Assembly (NCBI RefSeq): GCF_958979055.1
Contig: NC_084888.1
Span: forward strand, 4,916,001-4,980,000
From: Alnus glutinosa
Taxonomy: Eukaryota; Streptophyta; Magnoliopsida; Fagales; Betulaceae
Direction of reading: 5' to 3'
Length of the DNA stretch: 64,000 bases
The position numbers and the translations under genes were made by a program. This document shows, piece after piece, positions 25,698 to 39,221 of this stretch; within the stretch, counting starts at the first letter, position 1, and every line of letters begins with the position of its first letter. The notes below the pieces were generated by a model. It had not been told where the DNA came from, ran no database searches, and saw nothing but the letters and a program-made list of their open reading frames with translations.

Positions 25698-25820
25698 TTT
25701 TTAAAAAAATTTAAATAATATGAAATCATGTACACCATTAGATGCATTTACTTTAAATTTTGACCATAAAATTGATAGTATCAATTTTATTCAAAATGGA
25801 GAGGATCCTATTCCGCTTCA
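25698..25820. mobile_element. Foldback-family repeat, one arm
   Basis: Matches the arm of the 17380 element: TCATGTACACCATTAGATGC, ACTTTAAATTTTGACCATAA, then GAGAGGATCCTATTCC. The opposite arm was not found next to it. Confidence 0.6.
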
Positions 25821-26649
25821 CGTGGTCTGCCTAACTTGATCACTTCAATACCATTCAAATGCCTCATTCCAAGAAACATTTGGAATTTTTGTTTTGCAAA
25901 TAATTCACATTTTTTGTTTTGTGTTTTTTTAATAGTAATAAGAATCTATTAGTGTGATATATATAAAGATGAAAATGGTTTTGAATTTTTTGTGAGAGAA
26001 AAGTGAAAGAAAGATATTTGGTAATGCGAAAAAAGAAGTGACTTTCTTTTAGAGAAAAATAAAAATTGATTGATGTGATCATATAAATGTGAAAAGAGTT
26101 TTGATTTTTTTTTTTAAAAAAAAAAGAAAAAAGAAAGAAAAAAAAAGAGTGGGTTGCCAAATGGGCTTCGTTCTATAATTCAGGTGTCAAAGGACCACTT
26201 TTTTTTTTTTTTTTTTTTTTTTGGGTGGGTTGTAATATATTATCTTATTGATACAATATCATAATCTAATTATGCTCATGTTACTTATCCTTCACCGTTT
26301 AATATTACTTTTTAGTATTTTGTATTAATTCTCCGATTTATTTCTTGTATTTCATATTTTGATTGACTTCATTCCACTAGAAATAGGCTTTGGCTTGTAT
26401 ATATAAATCACCATGGAAATATATAGTTTTCATTATGTATATTTTCTTTAGTTATTTCTTCATGGTATAAAAGTCATCTTTTTGTGGCTTTGTCTAGGGC
26501 ATTAAGAAACCGCCGCCCGGCTTTTTCCCAAAATCAGAGTTTGGATCTTGTTTTGGTATAAAAATTATATTTGCAAGTTGTACAAGCTTTGAGCTACACC
26601 ATGTTGGTTGAATCTCCAAAGGCTAATGGAGCTTGGGATGAGGCAAGGA

Positions 26650-26775
26650 GGTGTCGAGTGAATTGAGGACGTGGGAGCCAACAAAGATGCTCTTGCCTCC
26701 TTCGCCAAATTGCATTCATAGAAAAGGAAGCTCCGCTAAGGCCAATTAAAGTCCCTGAGGAACATAATTATAATG
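26650..26775 (+). pseudogene. Relic of a third patatin-like gene (last exon)
   Basis: The sequence follows the 3' end of the two patatin genes: GAGTGAATT, then GAGGACGTGGGAGCCAACAA in place of GGACGGGGGTACTAACAAAG, then CTTGCCTCCTTCGCCAAATT, GAAAAGGAAGCTCCGC and a 3' UTR match AAAGTCCCTGAGGAACATAA. It has frame-disrupting changes and an early stop, and no upstream exons are seen nearby. This is an ordinary host pseudogene from the same tandem expansion. Confidence 0.8.
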
Positions 26776-26968
26776 TGATTATTTATCTAATATAGTTTTG
26801 GAGCTTTCTTATCATATGCGAAACACAGCATGGTTTTTGTTGATATTTCCTCAAAACGCTTGAAATAGCACAAACTAACGCAGGACAAATCACAACATAT
26901 CTACCTTTTTTATTTCTTCTTTTTTTTTTTTTTGTGGTTTTTTTCGAAGCAGTACAAAGGGAGGGCCT

Positions 26969-26971
<3 letters not shown>

Positions 26972-27017
<46 letters not shown>
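26972..27017. repeat. (GA)n microsatellite
   Basis: About 23 uninterrupted GA units, 360 bases upstream of the WEB-family start codon. Confidence 0.95.
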
Positions 27018-27020
<3 letters not shown>

Positions 27021-27375
27021 CTTTGCCGCTAGGTAGTCTGAAAGAGGAAATGGTACACATTTTCGGTGGGAATGCTTCAAAAATAATGATGAAAAGAGAC
27101 CCAACTAAATGTGCTCTATCGCAATATATCTACTTACTAGCTTCCAAATTTCCAAAATGTGCTGCACAAGTGGCACGCAAAACCAACATATAGGACATCT
27201 CCTTAATAGGAGCCCGGTGAAAACAAAGCCTGCCTAGGAGTCTCAAATAACTCTTCAACGGAAGAAAGAGGTAAATTGGAGAACATAATGTGCATAACCA
27301 GTATATAACCAGACAGTGGATGCATAAACTTCAAAACGGAGTAGTCAAACAGTTTCCTTTTTCTGCAAAGAGCAA

Positions 27376-28404
27376 ATGGAGTCATATGAAGAAGAAAGAA
27401 TGGAGAACAAATCACACAAAGGAAGAGATCTAAGAGAAAGCCTTGGCAGCACATTGGAGGAGGCTAAGATGGCTGAACTGATGAAGACAAAGAAAGAACT
27501 GAGAAGAGCTAGAGACAGCGCCACCCAGTCATGGCTAGACTCCAGGCCTCTCATTGACGAGCTTGACAGGCTAAAATCCGGCCTTGCAAGTGCCAAAAAC
27601 CAATCTACAATGTCAAAGATCGCCATCTCAGAGATTGAATCACAACTTGAGAGCACCAACACATGCATTAAATCCAAAAAGGAAGAGGAGCTCAAGGTGA
27701 CAAAGATGATCAATGAAATCAGCCAGGCTTTGGATCAAACACGTGAAAAGCTGGAAAGGATTAAGCAGGATATAGATGAAGAACAGCGCGCAAGATTAAA
27801 ACTGAAACAAGTCGTGCACGTAAGTAACCAAACTCTTTGGACATTGCAACTCATGCTTCGAGCTGTACGATTAGAATCAGAAGCTTTTGGAAAATCTGAA
27901 GCTGAAGCACTTCAGCTCATCAACTGTTCAGAAAAGGACAATACTATTGTCCAACTCAATCATGAAGACTACAGTGCTTTAACTAGAAGAGCTAAAGAAG
28001 AAACATCACTTGCAGATTGGCGTGTTTCTGTCTCCATGGAGCAGAAGCTTGCTGCTGAGGCAAGCCGAAACTTTGCTTTAACGAGACTAAAAGATTTAAA
28101 CTCTGACAGCAATTTGCAGAGGCGGACAGTTAAAGAGGAAGAGATAATTGAAGATGGACTCACAAAAAGGGACAGAGAAGAACAAGATCCAAGTATGAAA
28201 GTGGGAGCTTCAGTCAAAAACGGACAGAATGCTGCTCGAGACAAAATACCAGCTACATCCAATCATAGAAAACCCTCACAACAGTTCAGAAGATCAAGAA
28301 GTAAAAACAATAGAAAGTTAATTAAGAAGCAGAAGAAGAAACCATCAATTTTACATAAAATAAAAAGTTTTTTTGTACGAAAGATAACAAGATTGTTTCG
28401 ATGA
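27376..28404 (+). CDS. WEB-family coiled-coil protein (DUF827)
   Basis: Single-exon 342-residue protein starting at ATG 27376. It is rich in Glu, Lys, Arg and Leu. Residues about 20-260 form long heptad-like helices, including KKELRRARDSATQSWLDSRP, IDELDRLKSGLASAKNQ and a later EASRNFALTRLKDL segment, as in WEB1/PMI2-related proteins. Those proteins regulate chloroplast photorelocation and actin-dependent organelle movement under blue light. The C-terminal 50 residues are very basic (RRSRSKNNRKLIKKQKKKPS, ending IKSFFVRKITRLFR), which could bind membrane or nucleic acid. It is shorter than WEB1 itself, and short family members exist. The role in chloroplast movement is inferred from the family only. 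It converges on CYP40, with 588 bases between the stop codons. Confidence 0.8.
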   Translation: MESYEEERMENKSHKGRDLRESLGSTLEEAKMAELMKTKKELRRARDSATQSWLDSRPLIDELDRLKSGLASAKNQSTMSKIAISEIESQLESTNTCIKSKKEEELKVTKMINEISQALDQTREKLERIKQDIDEEQRARLKLKQVVHVSNQTLWTLQLMLRAVRLESEAFGKSEAEALQLINCSEKDNTIVQLNHEDYSALTRRAKEETSLADWRVSVSMEQKLAAEASRNFALTRLKDLNSDSNLQRRTVKEEEIIEDGLTKRDREEQDPSMKVGASVKNGQNAARDKIPATSNHRKPSQQFRRSRSKNNRKLIKKQKKKPSILHKIKSFFVRKITRLFR

Positions 28405-28992
28405 TTAAGATGAATATTGTATTTAGCAATACAGTTCCAGCCAGAAATAAAGTGCTACAAGACCGGTGTGACAAAATCACAAAAATAGGTTCAAGCTGAA
28501 GTTTTTCTGATTTGTCTCTTCATGAAATTTGCCAGTCTATTCTTGCCCCAACAATGCCTGAAATAGAACAAACTCCATAAAAGGATGAGAAATTGTTTGG
28601 ACAGTTTCTACCAGGCAGGTTACCTATTCTGACAAATGGCTTATTCCAACCAGCAAAGACATACGAAATTGACAGATACAAAGACCCTCTCATATCATGG
28701 ATAATTCGTTATTGTATTTCATAAAATGGCCATATAATGATATGATAATCATAGCAAGGGGCAGAAAATCTGTACCTTACGTTAACTAAAGCCAATTAAT
28801 GTCTGCAAACAAAAGGCCTGAACCAGCTGACTGTATAACCTAACAAATGCCCATCAAATCAAAAAAATCAATCCTGCCAGAGAGAAGGCAGATTATACTA
28901 CAGAACATGAATGGGATGTTACTCTCAAAATTCAAACTCGGAAAGAAATTCTCACCAAAATTTGTTTGGCATATTAGTTTACTGCCAGAACT
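28405..28992. other. Shared 3' region of WEB and CYP40 genes
   Basis: Convergent 3' ends. The interval presumably holds both 3' UTRs. No open frame or repeat was recognised. Confidence 0.6.
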
Positions 28993-31900
28993 CTATTGAA
29001 ACATTCTAGAGTAAGCCTTTTTTTCCAGATCACGTCTATCAGCAATCTGTAACCATAATAATCTCTCAAAACTATGTATGAATAAAAAATTATAAAAGAA
29101 GAAAATGTAATGAACCATGGAGAAAGTCACATCTAAAAAACATAAAATGTGAAGTTCAAAGACCTTCTTCCTTGCAGTGGCAAGCTCTTTCTTTATTCCT
29201 CCTGCAAAATGGAGAACATGATGTACACAAAGAATTTAAGACTTCCAACAACAATTTGACAAATCAAAAACTTCATTCAGGGATCATCTGCTGCAACTTG
29301 AACTTAAGCTTCTAGAAACATAACAATTTGTTCATTTGCAGCACTGAATGTTAGGCGTCTGAATTTGACAGGCAGAAAAGAAATTCATTTTCATGTCATG
29401 TTCCAGCATCACATCCAACATTTTTTTCCAGCAAGACATAAGAATCCAACCCCCCCCCCCCAAACTTCCAAAAAAAAAAAAAAAAAAAACCAATTTAGCA
29501 TGCTCTTATAAACACAGACCAGAAAAAGGAGAGGAAGAGACGGGGTGGGGGGTTTGCATCGTTGCTAAATGACTGTTCACCATATTAAACATGGAAGTGC
29601 CAACCATTAAAAGTCACTAACCATCATTTGGCTCCAATTCTAATGCCTTCTTGAAGCTTTCAACTGCCGAATCTATGTCATTTAAGGCCATATATGCCTG
29701 ACATTAGCAAGATCACAATACATACATTAGAAATTACTTCATGCAAAAAAATAAGTTCCTTTAAATGGAAGGAGTTGTCTTTGAAATTCTTTATGATATG
29801 ACTATATAAAATAATTCAAATGAGGTTGAAGGGGAAAAAAGAGAGAAGAAAATCAAGAAATCACTATGAGCCTGTAACACACAATTCATGCTGCACGGAT
29901 CTAGGATTTATCTTACAGCGTAGGATAGTATACAAATGGGGTGGATTGAAGGTTGTAAGGTAATTAAGAAAGAGAGAGTGTCGAATAGGGTAGAGAAAAT
30001 CATAGCCGCCCAAAGAAACATAGGATATCTCTGAAAAATATTGAAATATTATTCTCAAAATTGAACACTGAACTTAGCCCACAGGTTGGGCTTAAATAGC
30101 TACGGAAAACCAAAAATGGCAAAAAGTATAATTCTAACACAAAATCAAAGTGCAAATCAAAATAAGGATTCTTCCAAAAATCTTTTGAAATCTGGTAAAA
30201 TCCCTACTAAAACACAAACTGAAATATTTCCTAAAATTGCTAAAAAAAAAAAATCTTCAAATATTGATTCGAAGGGGAAAATATTTGAGGCTGAAAAAGA
30301 CGCTCAACGAGCGTAGCTTGGTGGCCACGCTGTGCGCGCTGAAATAAGCTTCCTGAATTGGGGTCTTATGCACGATTTTTATACTCGTAGCAAAAGTTAT
30401 GCTCGTTTTACTGCACGCTGCGCGTTATAGCCCCAATCACACCTAATCATGCCAGTTCTTACCATTCTTGCATTGATCCTCTCTGTCAAGGTATGCTAGC
30501 ACCATCAATTTAGCATCAATTTTTTGGGCAGCTAGGGTTTTCTCTATCCTATTCGACACTCTCTCTCTTCCTCAATTACCATCTAACCTTCAATCCACAC
30601 TTTTTGTTTACTATCCTATGCTGTCAGATCAATTCTAGATCTGTTCAGCATCAACCAGTGAGATAAGGTCTACAAGTTTATCATACATATCAAAATTTCA
30701 TACTTAAAGCTCAATGGAAGATGAACTAGCTCCTAAACAATGGAAGATACCAACCTGGCCTTGGCGAAACAAAGCTTTCACATTATCTTCATCATCACGA
30801 ATTGCAAAGTCCGCGTCATACAATGCTCCTTTCAGATCTCCTAATTTCAATTTACAAGCCTAAAGCAAGCATACCAAGCGTTAATAAGTTATGTAGAAGG
30901 AAAGGAACCTTACTAATGTAACAAGATTGTCAATCAATAACAATGAATATGAAATCTATGAGAAAAGCCATTGTCATGAGATATCACCTCAAGTGAGTTT
31001 TTTGTGTATCGTGCATGTGACTATGCAAGACAATTGATCTGAACACTACAGCATTTAGTAGAATTAGAGAACTTTATAATATTAGCACCTTCACCGGCAC
31101 TAGAAATAGCAGCAACTAACCATCAACCAACGGTGAGAAGATAGCAAAATTTGGTTGCTACAATTGTGATAACATGTAATAGGCCAATAATAACCAGGTG
31201 CAAAGTGGGATGATGGTTTTGACCAAACAAATGCTAGATAAAAAAACTCGAAAGACAATCTTGATCTTCAATGGCAACCAATGGTGTCTACCAAGGATGT
31301 AAGAATAATATGCAAAAAAGGAGGGAGGGAGGGAGGGAGGGAGTTAAACTTGGGATTCTTACTTAAGAAGTCAGATGATAGGATCAAATTAAACTATTCG
31401 GATTAATTAAAGATATCATTTGGTGATGTCAGGCAACAAATATTTGTAATTTGACTGGAGTCTGAAACTCAATAAAGGGTACAAAAACAACAAAGGCCAT
31501 CAACAGATGGTCTCCTAAACATCACGTTCAGTTTTTCATCCAGGAGGTAGCATTATTTCCAAGATAAGTCACTATTGATTTCCATAGTAGTGCTTGAGTT
31601 CACAAACAATTCAAAATAGCAAGTTAGTTAGACCATCTTGGCTTAATTCAATTCCTGAATTATTATTTTTTTCAACTCTAATAACATATTATGCCTGATT
31701 TCTCTAGATTATGACAGAAAAATGAACTACTTTTACTGAATGGAAGATAAGTAGACTTACAGAACTATTTGTAAATATCTGAGACTTTGTCTTCCGCAAG
31801 AATGAACTTTTCTCTGTGCGGTCACAAAGGTAAACTCATCAGATGGACAAAAGCAAGCAATATAGAAATTTCAATAATTCATTATTAAAAGATGTCATCA

Positions 31901-33629
31901 CAAAGAAAAAATTGTAGCTCACCTTGATCAATGTCTTCCTTTTCCCAGCATATATCCACGTAACGCAAACCTTTACGATACTTTCTAAGAGCATTCTTAT
32001 AGTCTTGCTTCTGTATGTGGGAGAAGTCCAGGAACATCAAGTTAACAGCAGAAAAATAATCATTAGAGCAAAAGGAAGCCAAAAATGAAATTTGTTGTCA
32101 TATAATAGATGTATTGCACAAATGATCAAAATAAAGGTCAAAGTAACATTGTTACAGAATATGGAATACATGTTCTACCATTTTCCTTTTTGACCAAACA
32201 TATAGAACAAAGTGAATATATATGTTAAGCAGAAACACAACTCTAAACCATCTACACCAAACATATACAACAAAGTGAATATATATGTCCAGCAGAAACA
32301 CAACTCTACACCATCTACCTTGTAATCTGCATTTCCAAAACTCTTAATGTCTTCTACAGCTTTCATCCACCAAGAAATTTCATCCGGTTTGGTATCAAGG
32401 TCAGCTGGCCAATCAGCATATGTATCACCATCCTTAAAGAAGTTTGATATTCCATCATCTGCACCCTCAGGAATTTCCCCACAATCCACAATGATAACAT
32501 CTTGGGTGGGATGATCATTCTCTCCAATAATAACATGCTCGATTGAACGAACCACACCCATTCCTTTGATTACCCTCCCAAATACAACATGCTTTCCATC
32601 TAGATGAGAAGTGCGAGTTGTAGTAATAAAAAACTGGGATCCATTGGTGTTAGGTCCTGCATTAGCCATCGATAACATCCCTTTTCTTTCATGTTTCAAC
32701 TCGAAGTTTTCATCTTCAAATTTCAAGCCGTAAATAGATTCGCCTCCAGTGCCATTCTGAGCGGATATGTCTCCACCTTGAATCATAAAACCTTTGATGA
32801 TGCGATGAAAATAGCCCCCCTGCAATGCAGATTAGGCTACTATTAACAAAACGAGTAAGATTTGCCCAAGAAAAGACCTTGCCAAAGAATAAAAATCATA
32901 TAAATTACTACAAAAGTAGTGCACTTTGCAAACAACCAAAGCGAGGTGATTGGCTTCTTAAACATTCCAGGAAGAGTCCATGAACACATAAAAACACATC
33001 TGTTCCTTAAACAACGAGCAAATGCATGTGTTTGTAAAAAGATTTCGATTTGCAATTACCATCACTATCAAGTTAAAAAGGACAATACACCAACAAAGAC
33101 GATGACAAATTGATAATGGTGATTTGCAGTAATATTTTTATAGATATTTAGTAATCGGCATTCAAAATCATACCACAAGGAATTGTTCCTTAACTATCAA
33201 CTACCTGGACCAAAAATTGTTCTTAAATATCACACATGCTTGCAACCACAAAATTGTGTAACCAAAACTTCGCAAAGCCAAATAAGACTATCAATCGCAT
33301 AAAAACTGAATATAATCAAACTATAGCAAATGCATGCGATTCTCTCCCCAATACCAAAGCATTTAGTAACTCGGAAACAGACATTGATTACCAAAGTTAT
33401 CAAACTACAAAGGCAAAAGGAGGCAGAGAGAGATAGAGACCTTGTAGTGGAGGGGAACACCGGTATGAGGGCCAATGCCCTTCTCTCCGGTGCAGAGAAC
33501 CCTGAAATTCTCGGCGGTTTTGGGAACCACGTCCTTGTAGAGCTCCACCACTACCCTCCCTTCTAGCTCTCCTCCTATGCTTATGTCCAAGTAGCACCTT
33601 GGGTTAGGATTAGAGTTAGGGTTCACCAT
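28993..33629 (-). CDS. CYP40: Cyclophilin 40 (peptidyl-prolyl isomerase with TPR domain)
   Basis: Eight exons: 33629-33441, 32819-32319, 32010-31923, 31813-31761, 30859-30755, 29697-29622, 29201-29164, 29046-28993. They sum to 1104 nt, 367 residues (Arabidopsis CYP40/SQUINT has 361). Residues 1-180 are the cyclophilin domain: [44 protein letters not shown] and [12 protein letters not shown]. His replaces the Trp of cyclophilin A in the last motif, the usual CYP40 change linked to weak cyclosporin binding. Residues about 215-350 are TPR repeats, including [31 protein letters not shown] and [15 protein letters not shown], which bind the C-terminal EEVD of HSP90. In plants CYP40 assists Argonaute1 loading and so microRNA function and phase change. 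Intron 2 starts with a tandem duplication and an open frame; intron 5 holds a foldback element. Confidence 0.96.
29887..30651. mobile_element. Long-armed foldback element in CYP40 intron 5
   Basis: Left arm 29887-30013 and right arm 30525-30651 are inverted copies, roughly 80% alike by eye (ATGCTG...ATCTAG, TAGGATAGTATAC against GTTTACTATCCTA, GAGAGAGTGTCGAATAGG against CCTATTCGACACTCTCTC). About 510 bp lie between, with a GC-rich patch at 30301-30430 rich in GCGC/GCTC. No transposase and no clear target duplication; long arms resemble non-autonomous Mutator-like or foldback transposons. Confidence 0.75.
32193..32318 (-). repeat. 63-bp tandem duplication at the CYP40 intron-2 donor
   Basis: Two copies (32193-32255 and 32256-32318) of ACCAAACATATA...CCATCTAC with about seven differences. 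The second copy ends exactly at the exon-2 boundary, so the donor-side sequence GTAGATGG occurs twice. The unit is 21 codons long and keeps the exon-2 frame open. Confidence 0.85.
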
Positions 33630-35342
33630 CTCTCTCTCTCCCTCTAAAACCCTAAATCCTGCTTTCTAATTTGAACTCTCGTCAGTGCAGTGCTTGCGGC
33701 AACACTCTCTACGCTGTGCCCTCTCAGTGGTTGTTGCTAAAATAGGCGGCGATGCGCATCGTGCGCTTTCTGGAAGGAGTCTTGATATGGTGTTGCTGAG
33801 GTGTACGTGTATCTCATCTTAGACGTTGGTCACCGTTTGATTGGATGCAGTACTAGGTAGAAACTTCTCACTCCCTGGCCTTGATCCGTTCGCTTTAATA
33901 AGGGAGGATCAGAGTCAGAGATCCAGAGGTCATTCTCTTAAGAAGCGATGAGTTGACTGATGGGTGCTGTCACTGCTGTGGATCGGTGGGATTTATTTTG
34001 TTGCGACCTGGCAACCCTTTATGGAGCTGGCAAACGCTGATTGGTTTAACTTTTTAGCCGTACCTGCTCATGCGTAGTACGGTAGACTTTTCCTTAAAAA
34101 GTTTATCATTATTTTTTCTATTAGCTGAATAGCTCAATTTTTTATTTTTTATTTTTTAAATTTTAGCGGCCAATCTTTTTAAAGCATCCAGCACCTTCAC
34201 CATTTCAGTTATCTAATATTATTTTTTTTTAAATAATATTTTATCAGATTTCTTTCTTCCTTTTCTATAATTTTTTTAAATGTTTATCTTTTCTTAATAA
34301 TCATATTTTTTAATTTTTTTTTCCCAATTGTCATATTTATGATACGAAAATTTACTCTTATATTAGAATTTCAGAACATTTCTATTTAAATGCTAACAAA
34401 ACATAGGAAAAAGCTACCCAACTAACTAAAATGATTCAAGACCTCAAAAACCTTAAGATTAAAAAAATATATTCAAGATTTTCATCAATTTTCTCATCAA
34501 GCCATTACTTAGCAATCAACATTACAAGGGTGAGGACCGAGGAGAATGGACAATGTGGGAGAGAAACGAAAAATATATATATATATTTAAAGGGAAAGAG
34601 AAAACAAATTTAATGATATTTTAATTATTTAGTAAGTGAACAATACTCATTATTGTTGGTAAGTATTGTTCACTCACAAAAACTTTTTGATTATAGTAGT
34701 GAAGCTGTTGGAGTGTATTTTTGTGTGTTTTCACCAAATTACCTCACCAAAATAGCTTTTTGGTGAGGTTGCAAGGAATACTCTAATCGTGAAATTTTTA
34801 GTGTGGGGGGGGGGGGGGGCAATTAGTCTGTTAAAATTTTTAAACCAAATTACAAAATATAAATTGTTTGAAATTGCTTTTTTAATACATGGAGAATTAT
34901 TTTCCCCTATTAATTTGCTTGTGTCTTTATCTTATTTGGACAAAAATTTCTTACAAACCGGTTTATAGGAAATTTCATACAACCCACATATAAGAGTGAC
35001 ATGTGTCCTTTAAACATGTGAGAAGTATATGTTTTTTTACTAATGTTATTAAAAAAACATGTGAAAAGTACATGCTATTAAAACAATATATTCTTCTTAC
35101 ATGTCAATCTTATATGTGAATTGTATGAAATTTCCTACAAACTGATTTGTAGGAAATTTATATCCCACTTATTTATAATCTAATATGAATAATTCAGGCG
35201 AATCAGTGTAATTAATTAATCACTGATGCTACTGTACTAAGAGTTCTTAATTTCAACACTTAATAAGGAGGCCGGCTTAGAAACCTGCATTTCATTCTTA
35301 ATTGCTGGTTACAGCCTTTTAATTAACACTTTTGACGATCAT
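33630..35342. other. Intergenic region, CYP40 promoter and peroxidase 3' side
   Basis: 33630-34100 is the likely CYP40 5' UTR and promoter: CT-rich leader, GC-richer than its surroundings. The rest is AT-rich with a poly-G run at 34805-34819 and a MITE at 34944. No gene recognised. Confidence 0.7.
34944..35159. mobile_element. MITE with palindromic ends, copy A
   Basis: 216 bp. Each end is itself a near-palindrome of about 32 bp: the left AAATTTCTTACAAACCGG continues into TTTATAGGAAATTT, the right is AAATTTCCTACAAACTG into ATTTGTAGGAAATTT. Inside, GACATGTGTC and ACATGTGA motifs are inverted. A second copy lies at 58904-59085 in an intron of the bL25 gene. Confidence 0.8.
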
Positions 35343-37509
<2,167 letters not shown>

Positions 37510-39183
37510 TTCTAAATGCTCACAAATGTTGCGGCAAGCACAAGCATTTATATAAACAACATACCCAATTAACTTTTGTGAAGAGTGGGAGAGCCACTAG
37601 GGGATCAGTCTCTATCTGCATAGTTTGGTACAAGTCCACATTTTGTTAATGGGGGAATTAATTATAAGAACTCAGCCCACCCCCACGTCATTGAAGATTA
37701 GAACTATTGTAATTAGTGGGAGGATGATGTGTTACACTAATAGTGTTGAAAAGAACACTAGCAGAGTATTAATAACACTCTCAGTTTGACTTGATTTCCA
37801 CATGTGAAGAAGTCATTCTCTTTTTCGATTGGAGTGGGAGTTGGAAGCCATCTTTAGTCAAAAATCAGATTTATAGGCCGAAAGTGCTCTACTTAATTAC
37901 ATATGTTTTATGTTAAGTAGTGGAGTATACACTATAGAATATTATGGGGAGGTGGTGAAATAGATCCATCCAAGACTAAAATATCACCTCATTCCATGCT
38001 AGAAGTGGGAAGCGGAAGGTGGGATTAGGTAGCTAAGTTGGGAGACCAGGACTTAATTAATACACCACAAGGATATGAAAGATTCTTCTCTGTAATGGCT
38101 GTTGGTGGCAGTCAGTCGAGCAAGCATGAACAATTTAGATTATTTATTGAACTGACAATAATTTTGTTTTGCTTAACTAACACAGAAAATTAACGTGTTT
38201 TGAGATTTCATTGAACTTTGCGATCGAGTGACCCAAACTGCAACTAAATGTCTGCACTATACAGGTGCATGCATCGATCTTTTAATATTAATTGAGCGTT
38301 TGGTGAAAGATTGACCAAGTTAGTTAAAGTGCAAGTAAAGGTCCCATCTGGAACATCTTGGCCTAGTTTTATGTGCCTGTATATATATATTCCAGCAAAA
38401 TTTAAGGAATTAAGAATGGCTTCTAGTAGGAAAATATGATCGACTTCTCTCTTCTCTTGAGAAAAATAGTGAAGGCCGAAGATGAAGATCGATATATGAG
38501 ACATATGCCATTTGAACTCGCAATTTTCAGGGATTCATAGTTCTAGTAGAAGTCTGTTTGGCCTTTACATTTTGTAGATTAAAAGTGTGTATATAAACAA
38601 ACTACGAAAAGTGTTACATTTAGGAGTGTATTTGAAAAAGAATAAATGCTTTTTTTTTTTTTTTTTGAGAAATGATCCCTACACTCATTTCTCACAACAG
38701 TCCCACAACAAGTTGACGTGGCTGGTAATATTTTATTATTTTTTTTGTTTTGTTTTCTTTTCTTTTTGTAAAAAAATAATAAAATATTACCAGCCACATC
38801 AGCTTGTTGTGGGGCTGTTATGAGAAATGAGTGTAGGGATCATTTCTTTTTTTTTTTTTATCCATGTTGTTTGACGTTTTGACAAATAACTTCTTAGATT
38901 TAAAAAAGTGATTAATCACTCTATGGGTTTAAAAAAAAAAAAAGGTTCATGCAATTAGAAAAATTGATAGAATCTATTAATGTTAAAAAAAAGAAAAAAA
39001 AGAAAAAAGAAAAAAAAAGGGCAAGAGCTGTTGGTCACTTTGTTTCTGATTAGGAATTACCAATATTCACTTTGTCTCGGATTAGGAATCACCAACATCC
39101 CTTTTCACAAATAATTAATTGAAGCTTGATTGTCGTTCTTTTCCCACTTAAGTAGAGAAGAAGAAGAAAGTTGGTAAATATGG

Positions 39184-39221
<38 letters not shown>

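Larger units (their letters stand above)
24588..27375. other. Intergenic region, patatin 2 to WEB gene
   Basis: No intact gene. It contains the foldback-family repeat at 25698, poly-T/A tracts (26110-26222), a decayed patatin last exon (26650-26775) and a GA microsatellite (26972-27017). 24700-25690 shows nothing recognisable. Confidence 0.7.
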
